The translations under genes and the position numbers were made by a program. DNA of 64,000 nt from Sphingomonas japonica. GTDB lineage: Bacteria; Pseudomonadota; Alphaproteobacteria; Sphingomonadales; Sphingomonadaceae. The stretch is from contig NZ_VDYR01000001.1 in assembly GCF_006346325.1 (NCBI RefSeq), positions 1,550,001 to 1,614,000 on the forward strand, written 5' to 3'. Positions 1 to 8,710 of the stretch are shown here, piece after piece (position 1 is the first letter of the stretch; each line of letters starts with the position of its first letter). Below the pieces are notes generated by a model. It was given only the letters and a program-made list of their open reading frames with translations. It had not been told where the DNA came from and did not search any database.

Positions 1-9
1 CAGGGAGGA

Positions 10-29
10 GACACGCCCGGGGGCGTGTC
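10..29. other. Perfect 9-bp hairpin at window edge
   Basis: GACACGCCC and GGGCGTGTC form a perfect inverted repeat with only two bases between the arms. It lies about 120 bp beyond the stop codon of the leftward cytochrome b561 gene. No T-tract follows on either strand, so a terminator role is unproven. I see no gene in bases 1-152. Confidence 0.3.
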
Positions 30-152
30 ACGCGATCCCGCGAAAGGGGGGACACGAAATCGCGCAACACCGATATAGGCGGGAAGTGTGACGGCTTCAA
101 GAATCGGTTCGTCGCATCTGGCGTACCGATTAACGCGGCGCCTCAGACGGCC

Positions 153-713
153 TCAGCGTGCGCCGGGCAGCATTCTGGCAAGCGTCCCGTCGCGCAGCAC
201 GAAATGATGCCGCAGCGCCGCGGCGACATGCAGCACGATCAGCGCGGCCATCAGCAAACCGAGCATTTCGTGGAGCTCGTGTCCGGCATCCCCCGCCGCG
301 GTGCCGACCGGGAGGTACGGGATATCGAACAATCCGAACCAGCTGAGCTCGCGGCGTTTCTCGGTCCCCGACACCATCAGCCAGCCGGTCAGCGGCAGTG
401 CGATGAGCAGGATGTAGAAGGCACCGTGGCTGATCCGCGCAGCGAGCCGCTGCCAACCTGGCAGCGTGGCTGGGGGCGGCGGCGCCGGATGCGCGATGCG
501 CCAGCCTGTGCGCGCGATGCTCAGCACCAGCACGGTGATGCCGATCGCCTTGTGGACCGGCATCTGATTGGGGATGCCGGCAAGCAGGCTTTCCCCGAAC
601 AGTCCGATCGCGACGTTGACAAGGACGAGCACCGCGATCGACCAGTGGAATGCGATGGCCCCGCCGGTATAGCGGCGCTGGATCGCATCCTGATGGTCGA
701 TCGCGGTGGTCAT
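153..713 (-). CDS. Cytochrome b561 family protein
   Basis: A 186-residue membrane diheme cytochrome of the b561 (CybB) type. These proteins sit in the inner membrane and pass electrons between the quinone pool and other carriers. Four hydrophobic helices are visible, with the expected haem-ligand histidines: His23 in helix 1 (AIAFHWSIAV), His54 (MPVHKAIG) and His residues in the third and fourth helices (HELHEML and VLHVAAALRHH). The length matches the family. It begins 5 bp after the SapC stop on the same strand and is probably co-transcribed with it. The physiological electron partner is not evident. Confidence 0.9.
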   Translation of the reverse strand: MTTAIDHQDAIQRRYTGGAIAFHWSIAVLVLVNVAIGLFGESLLAGIPNQMPVHKAIGITVLVLSIARTGWRIAHPAPPPPATLPGWQRLAARISHGAFYILLIALPLTGWLMVSGTEKRRELSWFGLFDIPYLPVGTAAGDAGHELHEMLGLLMAALIVLHVAAALRHHFVLRDGTLARMLPGAR

Positions 714-717
714 GGCA

Positions 718-1491
718 TCACACTCCGGCGCTGGGCTGCGGCAGCTTGCCCGAGCGCAGCTGCTTGCCGAACAGGTCGCGCATCAGGCTCAGCGAGAACA
801 GATGTGCATAGACCAGCGGCAGCATGCCCGACTGCACCATCTTGCGCAATTGATCGCCGCGCAGTTCGTTGACCTTCTTCTCGTCGATCATCTGGAAGCC
901 GCGATAGATGAACGGCTGCGGCGCATTGTCGGGCTGGATCGAGATTTCCCCGGCCATCAACAGATCCATCTCGCGGATCTCGCGCATGAACTGGCCGGTG
1001 CGCATGCCGGCCTGTTCGAATTGCTCTGCGAAGTTGAGGATGCCCTTGGTCAGCTCGGTCGGCTCGCCATTATCGAACAGCTTCTCGCCGTCCTCGAACG
1101 CGCCAATCGTGTCCGACGTCGGATCGAAGCACAGGCTGAGTTCGTCGCTGTCGGGACGCAGCTTGGCGAGCAGATAGGGATACCGGCGGATATAGGCAGG
1201 GATATAGACGTCGGTCTCCGTAGCCTTGCCCTCCTCGTCGAAGAACATGTTCATGCCTTCGTTCATCGCCATCAGCGCCAGCGGCACCGGATCGGCGCCG
1301 ACCGAGAAAATGATCGGCATGCGCCGCGCGATCATCGGGAACTCCTCGACGGTCACCGGTATCGCGTGCTGGGTCGCGAGGAACTTGGCGGTGTCGGAAC
1401 GGCGCACGCGATAGTCGCCATGCTGTGCGCTCGAAAGTGGTTCGAGCTTGTTGTAAAGCAAAGGAAGGCTGGTGGGGGCCGCGCTGGCCAT
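718..1491 (-). CDS. SapC family protein
   Basis: A 257-residue protein of the SapC family, common in sphingomonads and often found near TonB-dependent receptors; its biochemical role is unknown. No signal peptide or membrane helix is visible. The chosen ATG (residues MASAAPTSLPLLYNK) has GGAGAG six bases upstream, which is better than an in-frame TTG 24 bases further out. Recognisable stretches are YRVRRSDTAKFLATQHAIPV and MFFDEEGKA. The cytochrome b561 gene follows after 5 bp, and a FAD-linked oxidase gene lies 43 bp upstream, so all three may form one leftward operon. Confidence 0.75.
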   Translation of the reverse strand: MASAAPTSLPLLYNKLEPLSSAQHGDYRVRRSDTAKFLATQHAIPVTVEEFPMIARRMPIIFSVGADPVPLALMAMNEGMNMFFDEEGKATETDVYIPAYIRRYPYLLAKLRPDSDELSLCFDPTSDTIGAFEDGEKLFDNGEPTELTKGILNFAEQFEQAGMRTGQFMREIREMDLLMAGEISIQPDNAPQPFIYRGFQMIDEKKVNELRGDQLRKMVQSGMLPLVYAHLFSLSLMRDLFGKQLRSGKLPQPSAGV

Positions 1492-1534
1492 GATCGTCTC
1501 TCCAATCCCGGTCAATTAAGGGTTGCGTCGCGCC

Positions 1535-2977
1535 CTATTGATCGCAGCCCGGCTCTGCAAGGGCGACGAGCTTGCCAGGGTTCATGATCCCCAGCGGATC
1601 GAGCGCATGCTTGATCGCCCGGATCGCGCCCAGCCGCGCAGGCGGGCCGACCCGCTCCAGCTCGGCGCGCTTCATCTGCCCGATGCCGTGCTCGGCCGAA
1701 ATCGTGCCGCCCGCCGCGACGACCGCATCGTGGACGAAGCGGGTGATGCCGGGCGCGGCGTCGCGATACCAGGCCGCGGCATCGACGCCGTCCGGCGCAC
1801 GCACGTGAAAATGCACATTGCCGTCGCCGAGATGACCGAAGCCGCTGGCATGGGTGCCGGGAAAGCGTGCTTCGACCGCCCTCGCGGTCTCGACCAGAAA
1901 TCCGGGCATCGCGTCGACCGCGACCGCGATGTCATGCTGGACGGCAGGTCCGGCGGCGCGCTCCGCAGCCGACAAGCCGTCACGCAGCGCCCAGAACGCC
2001 TCGGCCTGGGCTTCGCTCGCGCCGATGGTTGCGTCCGCAATCCAGCCGCGCTCCAGCCCGAGCGCCAGTGCATCGGTCAGCACCACGCGCGGATCGCGAT
2101 CATCGTCACCGGCCGCCACTGCCTCGATCAGCACGTGCCAGGGGTGTGATCCCGCCAGCGGCGCACGCGCGTCGGGGATATTCCGCAGGACGCGCACCAG
2201 CGATTCGCCCGGCAGGATCTCGAAACTCTCGATTGCCGGGCCGTCGATCGCGCGCAGCAGGTCGAGCGCCACCGCAGGCGATTCGAGGCCCACCCATGCC
2301 ACCGCGCGATCGCGGATTGCGGGGACCAACTTCAATCGCGCGGCAGTGACGATGCCGAGCGTGCCTTCGGCGCCGACCAGCAGCTGGTCGAGATCGTAAC
2401 CGCGATTATCCTTTTTGAGCGCTGCCAGCCCGTCATAGATCGATCCGTCGGGCAGCACCGCCTCCAGCCCCATCACCAATGCCCGCATCGTGCCGTGACG
2501 CAGCACCTGCGTGCCCCCCGCATTGGTCGCCACCAGGCCGCCAATGGTCGCCGTGCCGCGTGCGCCGAGCGTCAGCGGGAAGCGCAGCCCTGCCCCTGCC
2601 GCGGCATCGTGCAGCGCCTGCAATATCACGCCTGCTTCGGCGGTCGCGCTGCGTCCCGTCCCAGACAATTCGCGAATCTGGTTCATGCGACGCAGCGATA
2701 TCAGCAACGCCGATCCGTCCGCAGGCGGCGTCGCGCCGCCGACCATCGATGTGTTGCCGCCCTGCGGCACCAGCGGCACGCGATGTTCGGCCGCCAGGGC
2801 AACGATCGCAGCAACTTCTCGTGTGGTCCGCGGTACCAGCATGGCGGGGCTCGCACCGTGATATCGTCCGCGCCAGTCGCCAAGCCACGGCGCGATGATC
2901 TGCGGGTCGGCGACGACCGAGGCGGCGCCGAATTGCGCGGCGACGGCGGCGATCAGGGACGACTGGTCTGGCGTCAT
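1535..2977 (-). CDS. FAD-binding 2-hydroxyacid dehydrogenase (GlcD / D-2-hydroxyglutarate dehydrogenase type)
   Basis: A 480-residue flavoprotein of the VAO/GlcD superfamily that oxidises D-2-hydroxyacids such as D-lactate, glycolate or D-2-hydroxyglutarate. The N-terminal FAD domain has the phosphate-binding stretch PQGGNTSMVGGATP (about residues 71-84) and ATIGGLVATNAGG. The C-terminal half has GFGHLGDGNVHFH and ISAEHGIGQMK, the signature that places histidines and glutamate at the active-site metal. It is full length, with no signal peptide. No strong ribosome-binding site precedes the ATG. The substrate cannot be fixed from sequence; D-2-hydroxyglutarate or D-lactate are the likeliest. 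Confidence 0.85.
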   Translation of the reverse strand: MTPDQSSLIAAVAAQFGAASVVADPQIIAPWLGDWRGRYHGASPAMLVPRTTREVAAIVALAAEHRVPLVPQGGNTSMVGGATPPADGSALLISLRRMNQIRELSGTGRSATAEAGVILQALHDAAAGAGLRFPLTLGARGTATIGGLVATNAGGTQVLRHGTMRALVMGLEAVLPDGSIYDGLAALKKDNRGYDLDQLLVGAEGTLGIVTAARLKLVPAIRDRAVAWVGLESPAVALDLLRAIDGPAIESFEILPGESLVRVLRNIPDARAPLAGSHPWHVLIEAVAAGDDDRDPRVVLTDALALGLERGWIADATIGASEAQAEAFWALRDGLSAAERAAGPAVQHDIAVAVDAMPGFLVETARAVEARFPGTHASGFGHLGDGNVHFHVRAPDGVDAAAWYRDAAPGITRFVHDAVVAAGGTISAEHGIGQMKRAELERVGPPARLGAIRAIKHALDPLGIMNPGKLVALAEPGCDQ

Positions 2978-3074
2978 GGCGGTACGGCGCCTATCATGCA
3001 GCGATGTTGCCTGCCACCGCTATGGTGGCGAATTCATCTGCCGTTCAAGCGCGTCACTGCATTCGGAACGCCGC

Positions 3075-3521
3075 ATGCTCTTGCTATTGACCAGTGCCGG
3101 AATGCTTGCCGCCGCGGTAACCCCGTGGCTACCGGTGCAGGTGCAGCAGCGTGCGCAGGTTCGGATGCATCAACGGATCGTCATTCGCGTGCCGCGATTG
3201 ACCGCGGCGCGGACGTCGATGGCCAACGCGCCGCTTCCGCCGATCCGTTGGGTAGAACGGGATACCGATCGCTGTATTGCCGCCTCCAGCCTCGCCGGAG
3301 CCGCGGTTACGCGTCCTGACAGTGTCGACCTTGTGTTGAGCGGGGGGCGGCGTCTGCGCGCCAACCTCGGCAGCGCCTGTCCCGCACTCGACTTCTACAA
3401 TGGCTTCTATCTGCGCCCGACAAGCGACGGCATGGTGTGCGCCCGGCGCGACGCGTTTCGATCGCGATCAGGCGGCGAATGTCGTATCGAGGCGTTTCGT
3501 GCCCTGGTGCCGGCGCGCTGA
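3075..3521 (+). CDS. Secreted cysteine-containing hypothetical protein (DUF6491-like pattern)
   Basis: A 148-residue protein. The start used is the ATG at 3075, which opens a hydrophobic leader (MLLLLTSAGMLAAAVTP); the open frame further upstream overlaps the divergent oxidase gene. The C-terminal half has four spaced cysteines in RCIAASS, SACPALDFYN, MVCARRDAF and GECRIEAF. This resembles small sphingomonad exported proteins with a C...CPxL...LC...C pattern (DUF6491-like). No catalytic motif is seen. The function is unknown, and the family link is by eye only. Confidence 0.55.
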   Translation: MLLLLTSAGMLAAAVTPWLPVQVQQRAQVRMHQRIVIRVPRLTAARTSMANAPLPPIRWVERDTDRCIAASSLAGAAVTRPDSVDLVLSGGRRLRANLGSACPALDFYNGFYLRPTSDGMVCARRDAFRSRSGGECRIEAFRALVPAR

Positions 3522-3558
3522 CCGGACAGGAGCCGGCCCCGCGTCGATCGGGCCAGCG

Positions 3559-3762
3559 TCAATAAGGGTTCCGGCGATCTTCGCGCCGCTCCCGGCGCGT
3601 TTCGCGTAATTCCTCGCGGGCGTCGCGGACATCGTCGCGATCGCCATAACGCTGCGCATCGCGAACGTCGCGGCGAGCTTCGCGGACGTCCTGCCGGGTG
3701 GTCGTGGCGCAAGCGGACAAGACCATTGCCGACGCGAGTGTGGCCAGAATGAGCGTACGCAT
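3559..3762 (-). CDS. Small highly charged lipoprotein
   Basis: A 67-residue protein. The ATG at 3762 has GGGAG eight bases upstream and gives the leader MRTLILATLASAMVLSAC, with a lipobox LSAC and cysteine at residue 18. The mature part is almost entirely Arg, Asp and Glu in repeated short units (REARRDVRDAQR, RDDVRDAREELRE), predicting a single charged helix or coiled coil. Such Arg/Glu-rich mini-lipoproteins are common in sphingomonads and have no known role. It converges with the preceding rightward gene and diverges from the helicase. Confidence 0.65.
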   Translation of the reverse strand: MRTLILATLASAMVLSACATTTRQDVREARRDVRDAQRYGDRDDVRDAREELRETRRERREDRRNPY

Positions 3763-3924
3763 ACTGTGTTCTCCCAAAGCTGCCGATCAAACGTCGGGCG
3801 CCGCGGATGGGTCCAATGCCGCGGTCGGCGGGTCCTCACGCGCGGCAGCTTGACATTTTACGGTAAATCCGCGAGCCAGCGCGGACCTGTGGCGTGAGTT
3901 TGCGCCCGATTTCCGGACATCTGT

Positions 3925-5445
3925 ATGAGCTTCGCCGATCTCGGCCTGTCTGACGAACTGCTGCGCGCCGTCGAAGAGTCGGGCTATACCGTCCCGACCC
4001 CGATCCAGGCGAGCGCGATTCCCAGCGTGCTGATGATGCGCGACCTGATCGCGATCGCGCAGACCGGGACCGGCAAGACCGCGTCGTTCGTGCTGCCGAT
4101 GATCGACATTCTGGCGCAGGGCCGCAGCCGCGCGCGCATGCCGCGTTCGCTGATCCTCGAGCCGACGCGCGAGCTGGCGGCGCAGGTCGCCGAGAACTTC
4201 GAGAAATACGGCAAGTATCACAAGCTCAGCATGGCGCTGCTGATCGGCGGCGTGTCGATGGGTGACCAGCTCGCCGCGCTGGAAAAGGGCGTCGACGTGC
4301 TGATCGCCACGCCCGGCCGGCTGATGGACCTGTTCGGCCGCGGCAAGATCATGCTCAACGGCTGCTCGCTGCTGGTCATCGACGAAGCGGACCGCATGCT
4401 CGACATGGGATTTATTCCCGATATCGAGGAAATCTGCACCAAGCTGCCCAAGGCCCGGCAGACCCTGCTGTTCTCGGCGACGATGCCGCCGCCGATCAAG
4501 AAGCTGGCGGACAAGTTCCTCGACAACCCCAAGTCGATCGAAGTCGCGCGCGCAGCTTCGACCAATGCCAACATCAAGCAATATCTGGTGCCGGTCGGAT
4601 CGAGCAACGCCGCCAAGCGCGACCGCCTGCGCGCGCTGCTCGGCCAGGAGGAAGTGCGCAACGCGATCATCTTCTGCAACCGCAAGACCACCGTGCGCGA
4701 ACTCAACAAGAGCCTGCGTCAGCACGGGTTCAAATCGGGCGAGATCCACGGCGACATGGATCAAGGGTCGCGCATCGCCGAGCTCGACCTGTTCAAGGCC
4801 GGGCATGTCGACATCCTCGTCGCCTCCGACGTCGCCGCGCGCGGGCTGGATATCAAGGGCGTCAGCCACGTCTTCAACTTCGACGCGCCGTGGCATCCCG
4901 ACGATTACGTCCACCGCATCGGCCGCACCGGCCGCGCAGGCGCTACCGGGATCGCCTACACCTTCGTCACGCCGGACGATGCCGAGAATATCGAGAATAT
5001 CGAGAAGCTGACCAGCCAAAAGATCGAGCGGATCGACGGCAGCGCGGGCTCGGACGATGCCCCGAGCAGCACGGGCAAGCGCCGCGGTCGCGCCAAGCCT
5101 GCCGCAAAGGCGGCGCCCTCCCCGGCCCCTCGTCCGGCCAAGTCTGAAACCGAACCGGCCGCGCCGTCCCCGCGTCGCTCGCGGGCGCGCAAGCCGAGCT
5201 TCGACAGCCCCGCCGCGGCCGAAGCACCGTCGGTCGCCGAAGCGAGTGCCACCCCCATCGAGGTATCGCAGCCATCGCCGCGCGAAGAGCGCGCTCCGCG
5301 CCGCGAGCGCGGCCCACGTCGCGATCGCGCCGCGCACGACGAACCGCGCGCTCGCCGCTCGCCGCAGCGCGCCGACGACGACGGGGCGGACGAGGGCTGG
5401 AACGGACCGGTGCCCTCGTTCCTTGACGTGACACTGGGCCGCTGA
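3925..5445 (+). CDS. DEAD-box ATP-dependent RNA helicase (RhlE-like)
   Basis: A 506-residue cytoplasmic RNA helicase that unwinds RNA using ATP, typically in ribosome assembly or mRNA turnover. All core motifs are present in order: Q motif (GYTVPTPIQ), motif I (AQTGTGKT), PTRELA, TPGR, DEAD (VIDEADRMLDMGF), SAT (FSATMP), HGDMDQGSR, ASDVAARGLDI and HRIGRTGR. After about residue 375 comes a low-complexity tail of roughly 130 residues rich in Ala, Pro, Arg and Glu (for example RREERAPRRERG-like stretches), the usual non-specific RNA-binding extension. The DUF1289 gene follows 9 bp downstream. Confidence 0.95.
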   Translation: MSFADLGLSDELLRAVEESGYTVPTPIQASAIPSVLMMRDLIAIAQTGTGKTASFVLPMIDILAQGRSRARMPRSLILEPTRELAAQVAENFEKYGKYHKLSMALLIGGVSMGDQLAALEKGVDVLIATPGRLMDLFGRGKIMLNGCSLLVIDEADRMLDMGFIPDIEEICTKLPKARQTLLFSATMPPPIKKLADKFLDNPKSIEVARAASTNANIKQYLVPVGSSNAAKRDRLRALLGQEEVRNAIIFCNRKTTVRELNKSLRQHGFKSGEIHGDMDQGSRIAELDLFKAGHVDILVASDVAARGLDIKGVSHVFNFDAPWHPDDYVHRIGRTGRAGATGIAYTFVTPDDAENIENIEKLTSQKIERIDGSAGSDDAPSSTGKRRGRAKPAAKAAPSPAPRPAKSETEPAAPSPRRSRARKPSFDSPAAAEAPSVAEASATPIEVSQPSPREERAPRRERGPRRDRAAHDEPRARRSPQRADDDGADEGWNGPVPSFLDVTLGR

Positions 5446-5454
5446 TCGCGCGCG

Positions 5455-5673
5455 ATGTCGGGCGCCGACGACGATTTCATCACTTTCGAGCCGGCCGCTA
5501 CGGTGCTGTCACCATGCGTCCTCGTCTGCGCGATCGACGCGGCGAGCGGCTGGTGTCTGGGCTGCGGACGCAGCGCCTCGGAGATTGCACAGTGGCCGTT
5601 CGCGAGCGATGCCGAACGGCAAGCGCTACTGGACCGGTTGCCTGAACGCCTGTGCCAACTCCAGTCCCGATAA
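5455..5673 (+). CDS. DUF1289 domain-containing protein
   Basis: A 72-residue protein with the DUF1289 signature SPCVLVCAID...GWCLGCGRS, which supplies Cys21, Cys25, Cys34 and Cys37 as a likely zinc or iron-sulfur site, followed by the conserved EIAQW. The molecular function is unknown. It starts 9 bp after the helicase stop without a clear ribosome-binding site, so translation may be coupled. Confidence 0.85.
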   Translation: MSGADDDFITFEPAATVLSPCVLVCAIDAASGWCLGCGRSASEIAQWPFASDAERQALLDRLPERLCQLQSR

Positions 5674-5733
5674 GATGAAAAGGATCGCTCAGACCTCTAT
5701 CGGCGGGTTTGCCGATCCGATCGAGGATGGCAG

Positions 5734-6768
5734 GTGAACCTGCCCCGCCGCCCCGTGCTCGCCGGAATCGCCGCATCCGTTGCCGGAGCCGTGCTGCCGC
5801 GCCACACGCTGGCCAGTCGTTCGGCACTCTCGAACCCACTGATTCTCCAGCGCGCCGATCCCCATATCTCGGCGCATGGCGGCCGATATTATTTCACGGC
5901 ATCCGTGCCGGAATATGATCGTATCGTACTGCGCAGCGCGCCGGGTATCGCCGGGCTTGCCGATGCTGCCGAGGCCGTCCTGTGGCGCCGCCCACAGCAA
6001 GGCCGGATGGCGGGGCATATCTGGGCGCCCGAATTTCACCGTGCAGGCGATCGCTGGCTGATCTATTTCGCAGCGGGCGACGGCGACGACGTGTTCCGCA
6101 TCCGCACCTATGTGCTGGCATGCGACGATGCCGACCCTGTCGCGGGGCGCTGGTCGCTTCTTGGGCAGTTCGAAACGCCCTGGGACAGCTTCACGCTCGA
6201 CGCCACCGTGTTCGACCATCGCGGCACGCGCTATGCCTGCTGGGCGCAGGCCGAGCCCGGCATCGCCACCAACAGCAATCTGTATCTCGCGCCGCTTACC
6301 ACTCCAACGACGCTGGCGGCACCGCCGGTACGACTGACTGTCCCCACGCTGCCGTGGGAAATCCAGGGTTTCAAGGTTGCAGAAGGTCCCGCACTGCTCG
6401 CGCGCGGCGGGCGGTTGTTCCTGACCTATTCGGCGAGCGCGACCGACGCGCGCTATTGCATGGGCATGCTTACCGCGCGCGACGACGCCGATATCATGGA
6501 CCCGGCGGCGTGGAGCAAGTCCCCGGTCCCGGTGTTCGCCAGCGCACCCGAGCACGGCGTTTACGGGCCCGGACACAATAGCTTCGTTGTCGATGACCGC
6601 GGCCGCGATCTGCTGGTCTACCACGCCCGCGATTATGCCGCGATCAAGGGTGATCCGCTGTACGACCCCAACCGCCATACGCGCGTGCAGCCGATCCGCT
6701 ATGCCGCCGACGGCACACCGGTGTTTGGGAAGCCATCGCGCAACGGGCCGATTGTCGGCACCGCCTAA
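5734..6768 (+). CDS. Glycoside hydrolase family 43 (arabinofuranosidase/xylosidase type)
   Basis: A 344-residue five-bladed beta-propeller glycosidase that removes arabinose or xylose side groups from plant polysaccharides. The GH43 catalytic triad is recognisable: Asp42 in QRADPHIS (base), Asp156 in TLDATVFDH (pKa modulator) and Glu217 in KVAEGPALL (acid). Other family stretches are HIWAPEFH and GPGHNSF. The N-terminus has a twin arginine before a hydrophobic run (PRRPVLAGIAASVAGAV), suggesting Tat export to the periplasm. It starts with GTG, with AGGA close upstream. It stands alone, with no other pentose genes adjacent. The substrate is inferred only. Confidence 0.85.
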   Translation: MNLPRRPVLAGIAASVAGAVLPRHTLASRSALSNPLILQRADPHISAHGGRYYFTASVPEYDRIVLRSAPGIAGLADAAEAVLWRRPQQGRMAGHIWAPEFHRAGDRWLIYFAAGDGDDVFRIRTYVLACDDADPVAGRWSLLGQFETPWDSFTLDATVFDHRGTRYACWAQAEPGIATNSNLYLAPLTTPTTLAAPPVRLTVPTLPWEIQGFKVAEGPALLARGGRLFLTYSASATDARYCMGMLTARDDADIMDPAAWSKSPVPVFASAPEHGVYGPGHNSFVVDDRGRDLLVYHARDYAAIKGDPLYDPNRHTRVQPIRYAADGTPVFGKPSRNGPIVGTA

Positions 6769-6880
6769 CCTACATCAACTGTTCGCCTTTTTTTGGCGAT
6801 CGGCGAAACCTCCCGCTGTCAGGGCACGTTAGCAGTCCTGACCGGCCGCCGCCTTCGCGCGGCCCAACGGAGACCCAGCC

Positions 6881-7525
6881 ATGGCGAAACCGCCCCCATC
6901 CCGCCCCTCCAGCGCGGCGATCGCTGCCGGGGCCGCAGCCGTCGCCGCGCTGGCCGGCGCAGCGTTATTGACGCGCAAGTCGCAGTCGCAGGGCAATGAC
7001 GATGACGCCCCAGGTCGCACTGCACGCACCGGTCGCTTCGGCGACTATGCCGTGGTCGGCAAGACCGTCACCATAGCCAAGCCCGATCGCGCCCAGCTGT
7101 TCGCATTCTGGCGCGATTTCGCGAACCTGCCGCGGTTCATGGAAAATCTGAAGTCGGTAGATCACATCGAAGGCAAACGGTCGCGCTGGACGATCACGGG
7201 ACCGGTCGGCGATGTCATCGTCGAGAGCGAGATTGCCGAAGAGCGTTCCGGCGAACTGATCGCCTGGCGCTCGGTCGAGGGATCGGGCGTCGATACCGAG
7301 GGCCGCGTAGCGTTTCGCGATGCGCCGGGTGGGCGCGGCACGCAGGTCGAGTTGATCGTCGCCTACAAGCCGCCGATGGGCCGCGCCGGGCAAGCCGTCG
7401 CCAAGCTGCTCCAGCGCGAACCCGCGCAGCAGGCCCGCCGCGATCTGCGCCGCTTCAAAAGCCTGATGGAGACCGGGGAGATCGCGACATCCGACAATCG
7501 GTTGAAGTTAGAGGGAGACGCCTGA
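6881..7525 (+). CDS. SRPBCC / polyketide cyclase-like protein
   Basis: A 214-residue protein with one N-terminal hydrophobic segment (residues about 11-30, Ala-rich) and a START/SRPBCC fold that typically binds a hydrophobic ligand in a helix-grip pocket. Family stretches are TIAKPDRAQLFAFWRDFANLPRF-type (about residues 62-85) and WTITGPVG. The stop codon overlaps the next ATG (TGATG), so it is translationally coupled to the alcohol dehydrogenase. The trio SRPBCC, ADH and SDR is frequent in alphaproteobacterial stress islands. The ligand is unknown. Confidence 0.8.
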   Translation: MAKPPPSRPSSAAIAAGAAAVAALAGAALLTRKSQSQGNDDDAPGRTARTGRFGDYAVVGKTVTIAKPDRAQLFAFWRDFANLPRFMENLKSVDHIEGKRSRWTITGPVGDVIVESEIAEERSGELIAWRSVEGSGVDTEGRVAFRDAPGGRGTQVELIVAYKPPMGRAGQAVAKLLQREPAQQARRDLRRFKSLMETGEIATSDNRLKLEGDA

Positions 7526-8709
7526 TGCGCGCACTCACGTTTCACGGCACGCAGGACGTTCGCGTCGATACCCATCCCGATCCCCAGATCATCAATCCGC
7601 GCGATGCGATCATCCAGGTGAGCTCGACCGCGATCTGCGGGTCGGACCTGCATCTCTACGACGGGGTGATCCCCGCGGTGATGAAGGGCGACATTCTGGG
7701 TCACGAATTCATGGGCCGCGTCGTCGAGGCCGGGCCGCATTCGACGCTGAAAAAGGGCCAGCGCGTCGTCGTGCCGTTCACCATTGCCTGCGGATCGTGT
7801 TTCTTCTGCTCCGAACAGCAATACAGCGCGTGCGACAATTCCAATCCGGTCGACAAGCGCGAAATGTCGGAAACGCTGTACGGCACGCCGATGAGCGGCC
7901 TGTTCGGCTATTCGCATCTCACCGGCGGCTATGCCGGCGGCCAGGCCGAATATGTCCGCGTGCCGTATAGCGACGTGGGGCCGATCGTCATCGAGGATGA
8001 CGGGCTCGACGACGACAAGGTGCTGTTTCTGTCGGACATCCTCCCCACCGGCTGGATGGCGGCGGAGAATGCCGAGATCGGCAGCGGCGATACCGTCGCG
8101 GTATGGGGTGCAGGTCCTGTGGGCCTGTTCGCGGCGCAGAGCGCGCTGATCCTCGGCGCATCGCGCGTGATCGTGATCGACCATTATCCGAACCGTCTCA
8201 GGCTGGCCAAGGGGCTGGGCTGCGACGTCGTGAACTTTCGCGAGACCGACGTGCGCGAGGCGTTGATGGAAATGACCGGGGGCATCGGACCCGACGCCGT
8301 GATCGATGCGGTCGGCATGGAAGCGCATGGCTTCTCGGCCGACAACATGCTCGACATCGCCAAGCAGAAGGTCGGCGTCGGTGCCGATCGCGCATCCGCG
8401 CTGAAGCAGGCCATCCTGGCGGTGCGCAAGGGCGGGCGCGTATCGATCCCCGGCGTCTATGGCGGCATGACTGACAAGTTCCCGCTGGGCGCGCTGATGG
8501 AAAAGGGTCTGACGGTCAGGACCGGGCAGACGCATGTGCAGAAATATTCGCACAAGCTGCTCGACATGATCGCCGACGGCACGATCGACACCACGTTCCT
8601 GATCTCGCACCGACTTCCGCTCGAGCAGGCGGCCGAGGGCTACAGGAATTTCAAGACCAAGCAGGACGAATTCACCAAGGTCGTCCTCAAACCCGGCATG
8701 GAGAAGTAA
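7525..8709 (+). CDS. Zinc-dependent alcohol dehydrogenase (formaldehyde dehydrogenase-like)
   Basis: A 394-residue medium-chain dehydrogenase/reductase. The catalytic zinc site is ICGSDLHLYDG with GHEFMGRV. The structural zinc loop is ACGSCFFCSEQQYSAC with four cysteines. The nucleotide-binding turn is WGAGPVGLFAAQ, followed by VIVIDHYPNRL, whose Asp favours NAD over NADP. The extra length and inserts resemble the glutathione-independent formaldehyde dehydrogenase branch. It overlaps the upstream gene by one base and is one base from the following SDR. The substrate is not determined. Confidence 0.88.
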   Translation: MRALTFHGTQDVRVDTHPDPQIINPRDAIIQVSSTAICGSDLHLYDGVIPAVMKGDILGHEFMGRVVEAGPHSTLKKGQRVVVPFTIACGSCFFCSEQQYSACDNSNPVDKREMSETLYGTPMSGLFGYSHLTGGYAGGQAEYVRVPYSDVGPIVIEDDGLDDDKVLFLSDILPTGWMAAENAEIGSGDTVAVWGAGPVGLFAAQSALILGASRVIVIDHYPNRLRLAKGLGCDVVNFRETDVREALMEMTGGIGPDAVIDAVGMEAHGFSADNMLDIAKQKVGVGADRASALKQAILAVRKGGRVSIPGVYGGMTDKFPLGALMEKGLTVRTGQTHVQKYSHKLLDMIADGTIDTTFLISHRLPLEQAAEGYRNFKTKQDEFTKVVLKPGMEK

Positions 8710-8710
8710 C

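Noticed and set aside
3787..5337. Open frame of about 516 codons opposite the DEAD-box helicase
   Set aside because: The helicase has every family motif; the antisense frame shows none and is low complexity.
6779..6806. Hairpin with seven T after the GH43 gene as a terminator
   Set aside because: The T-run lies in the loop between CGCC and GGCG rather than after the stem, so it does not have terminator layout.
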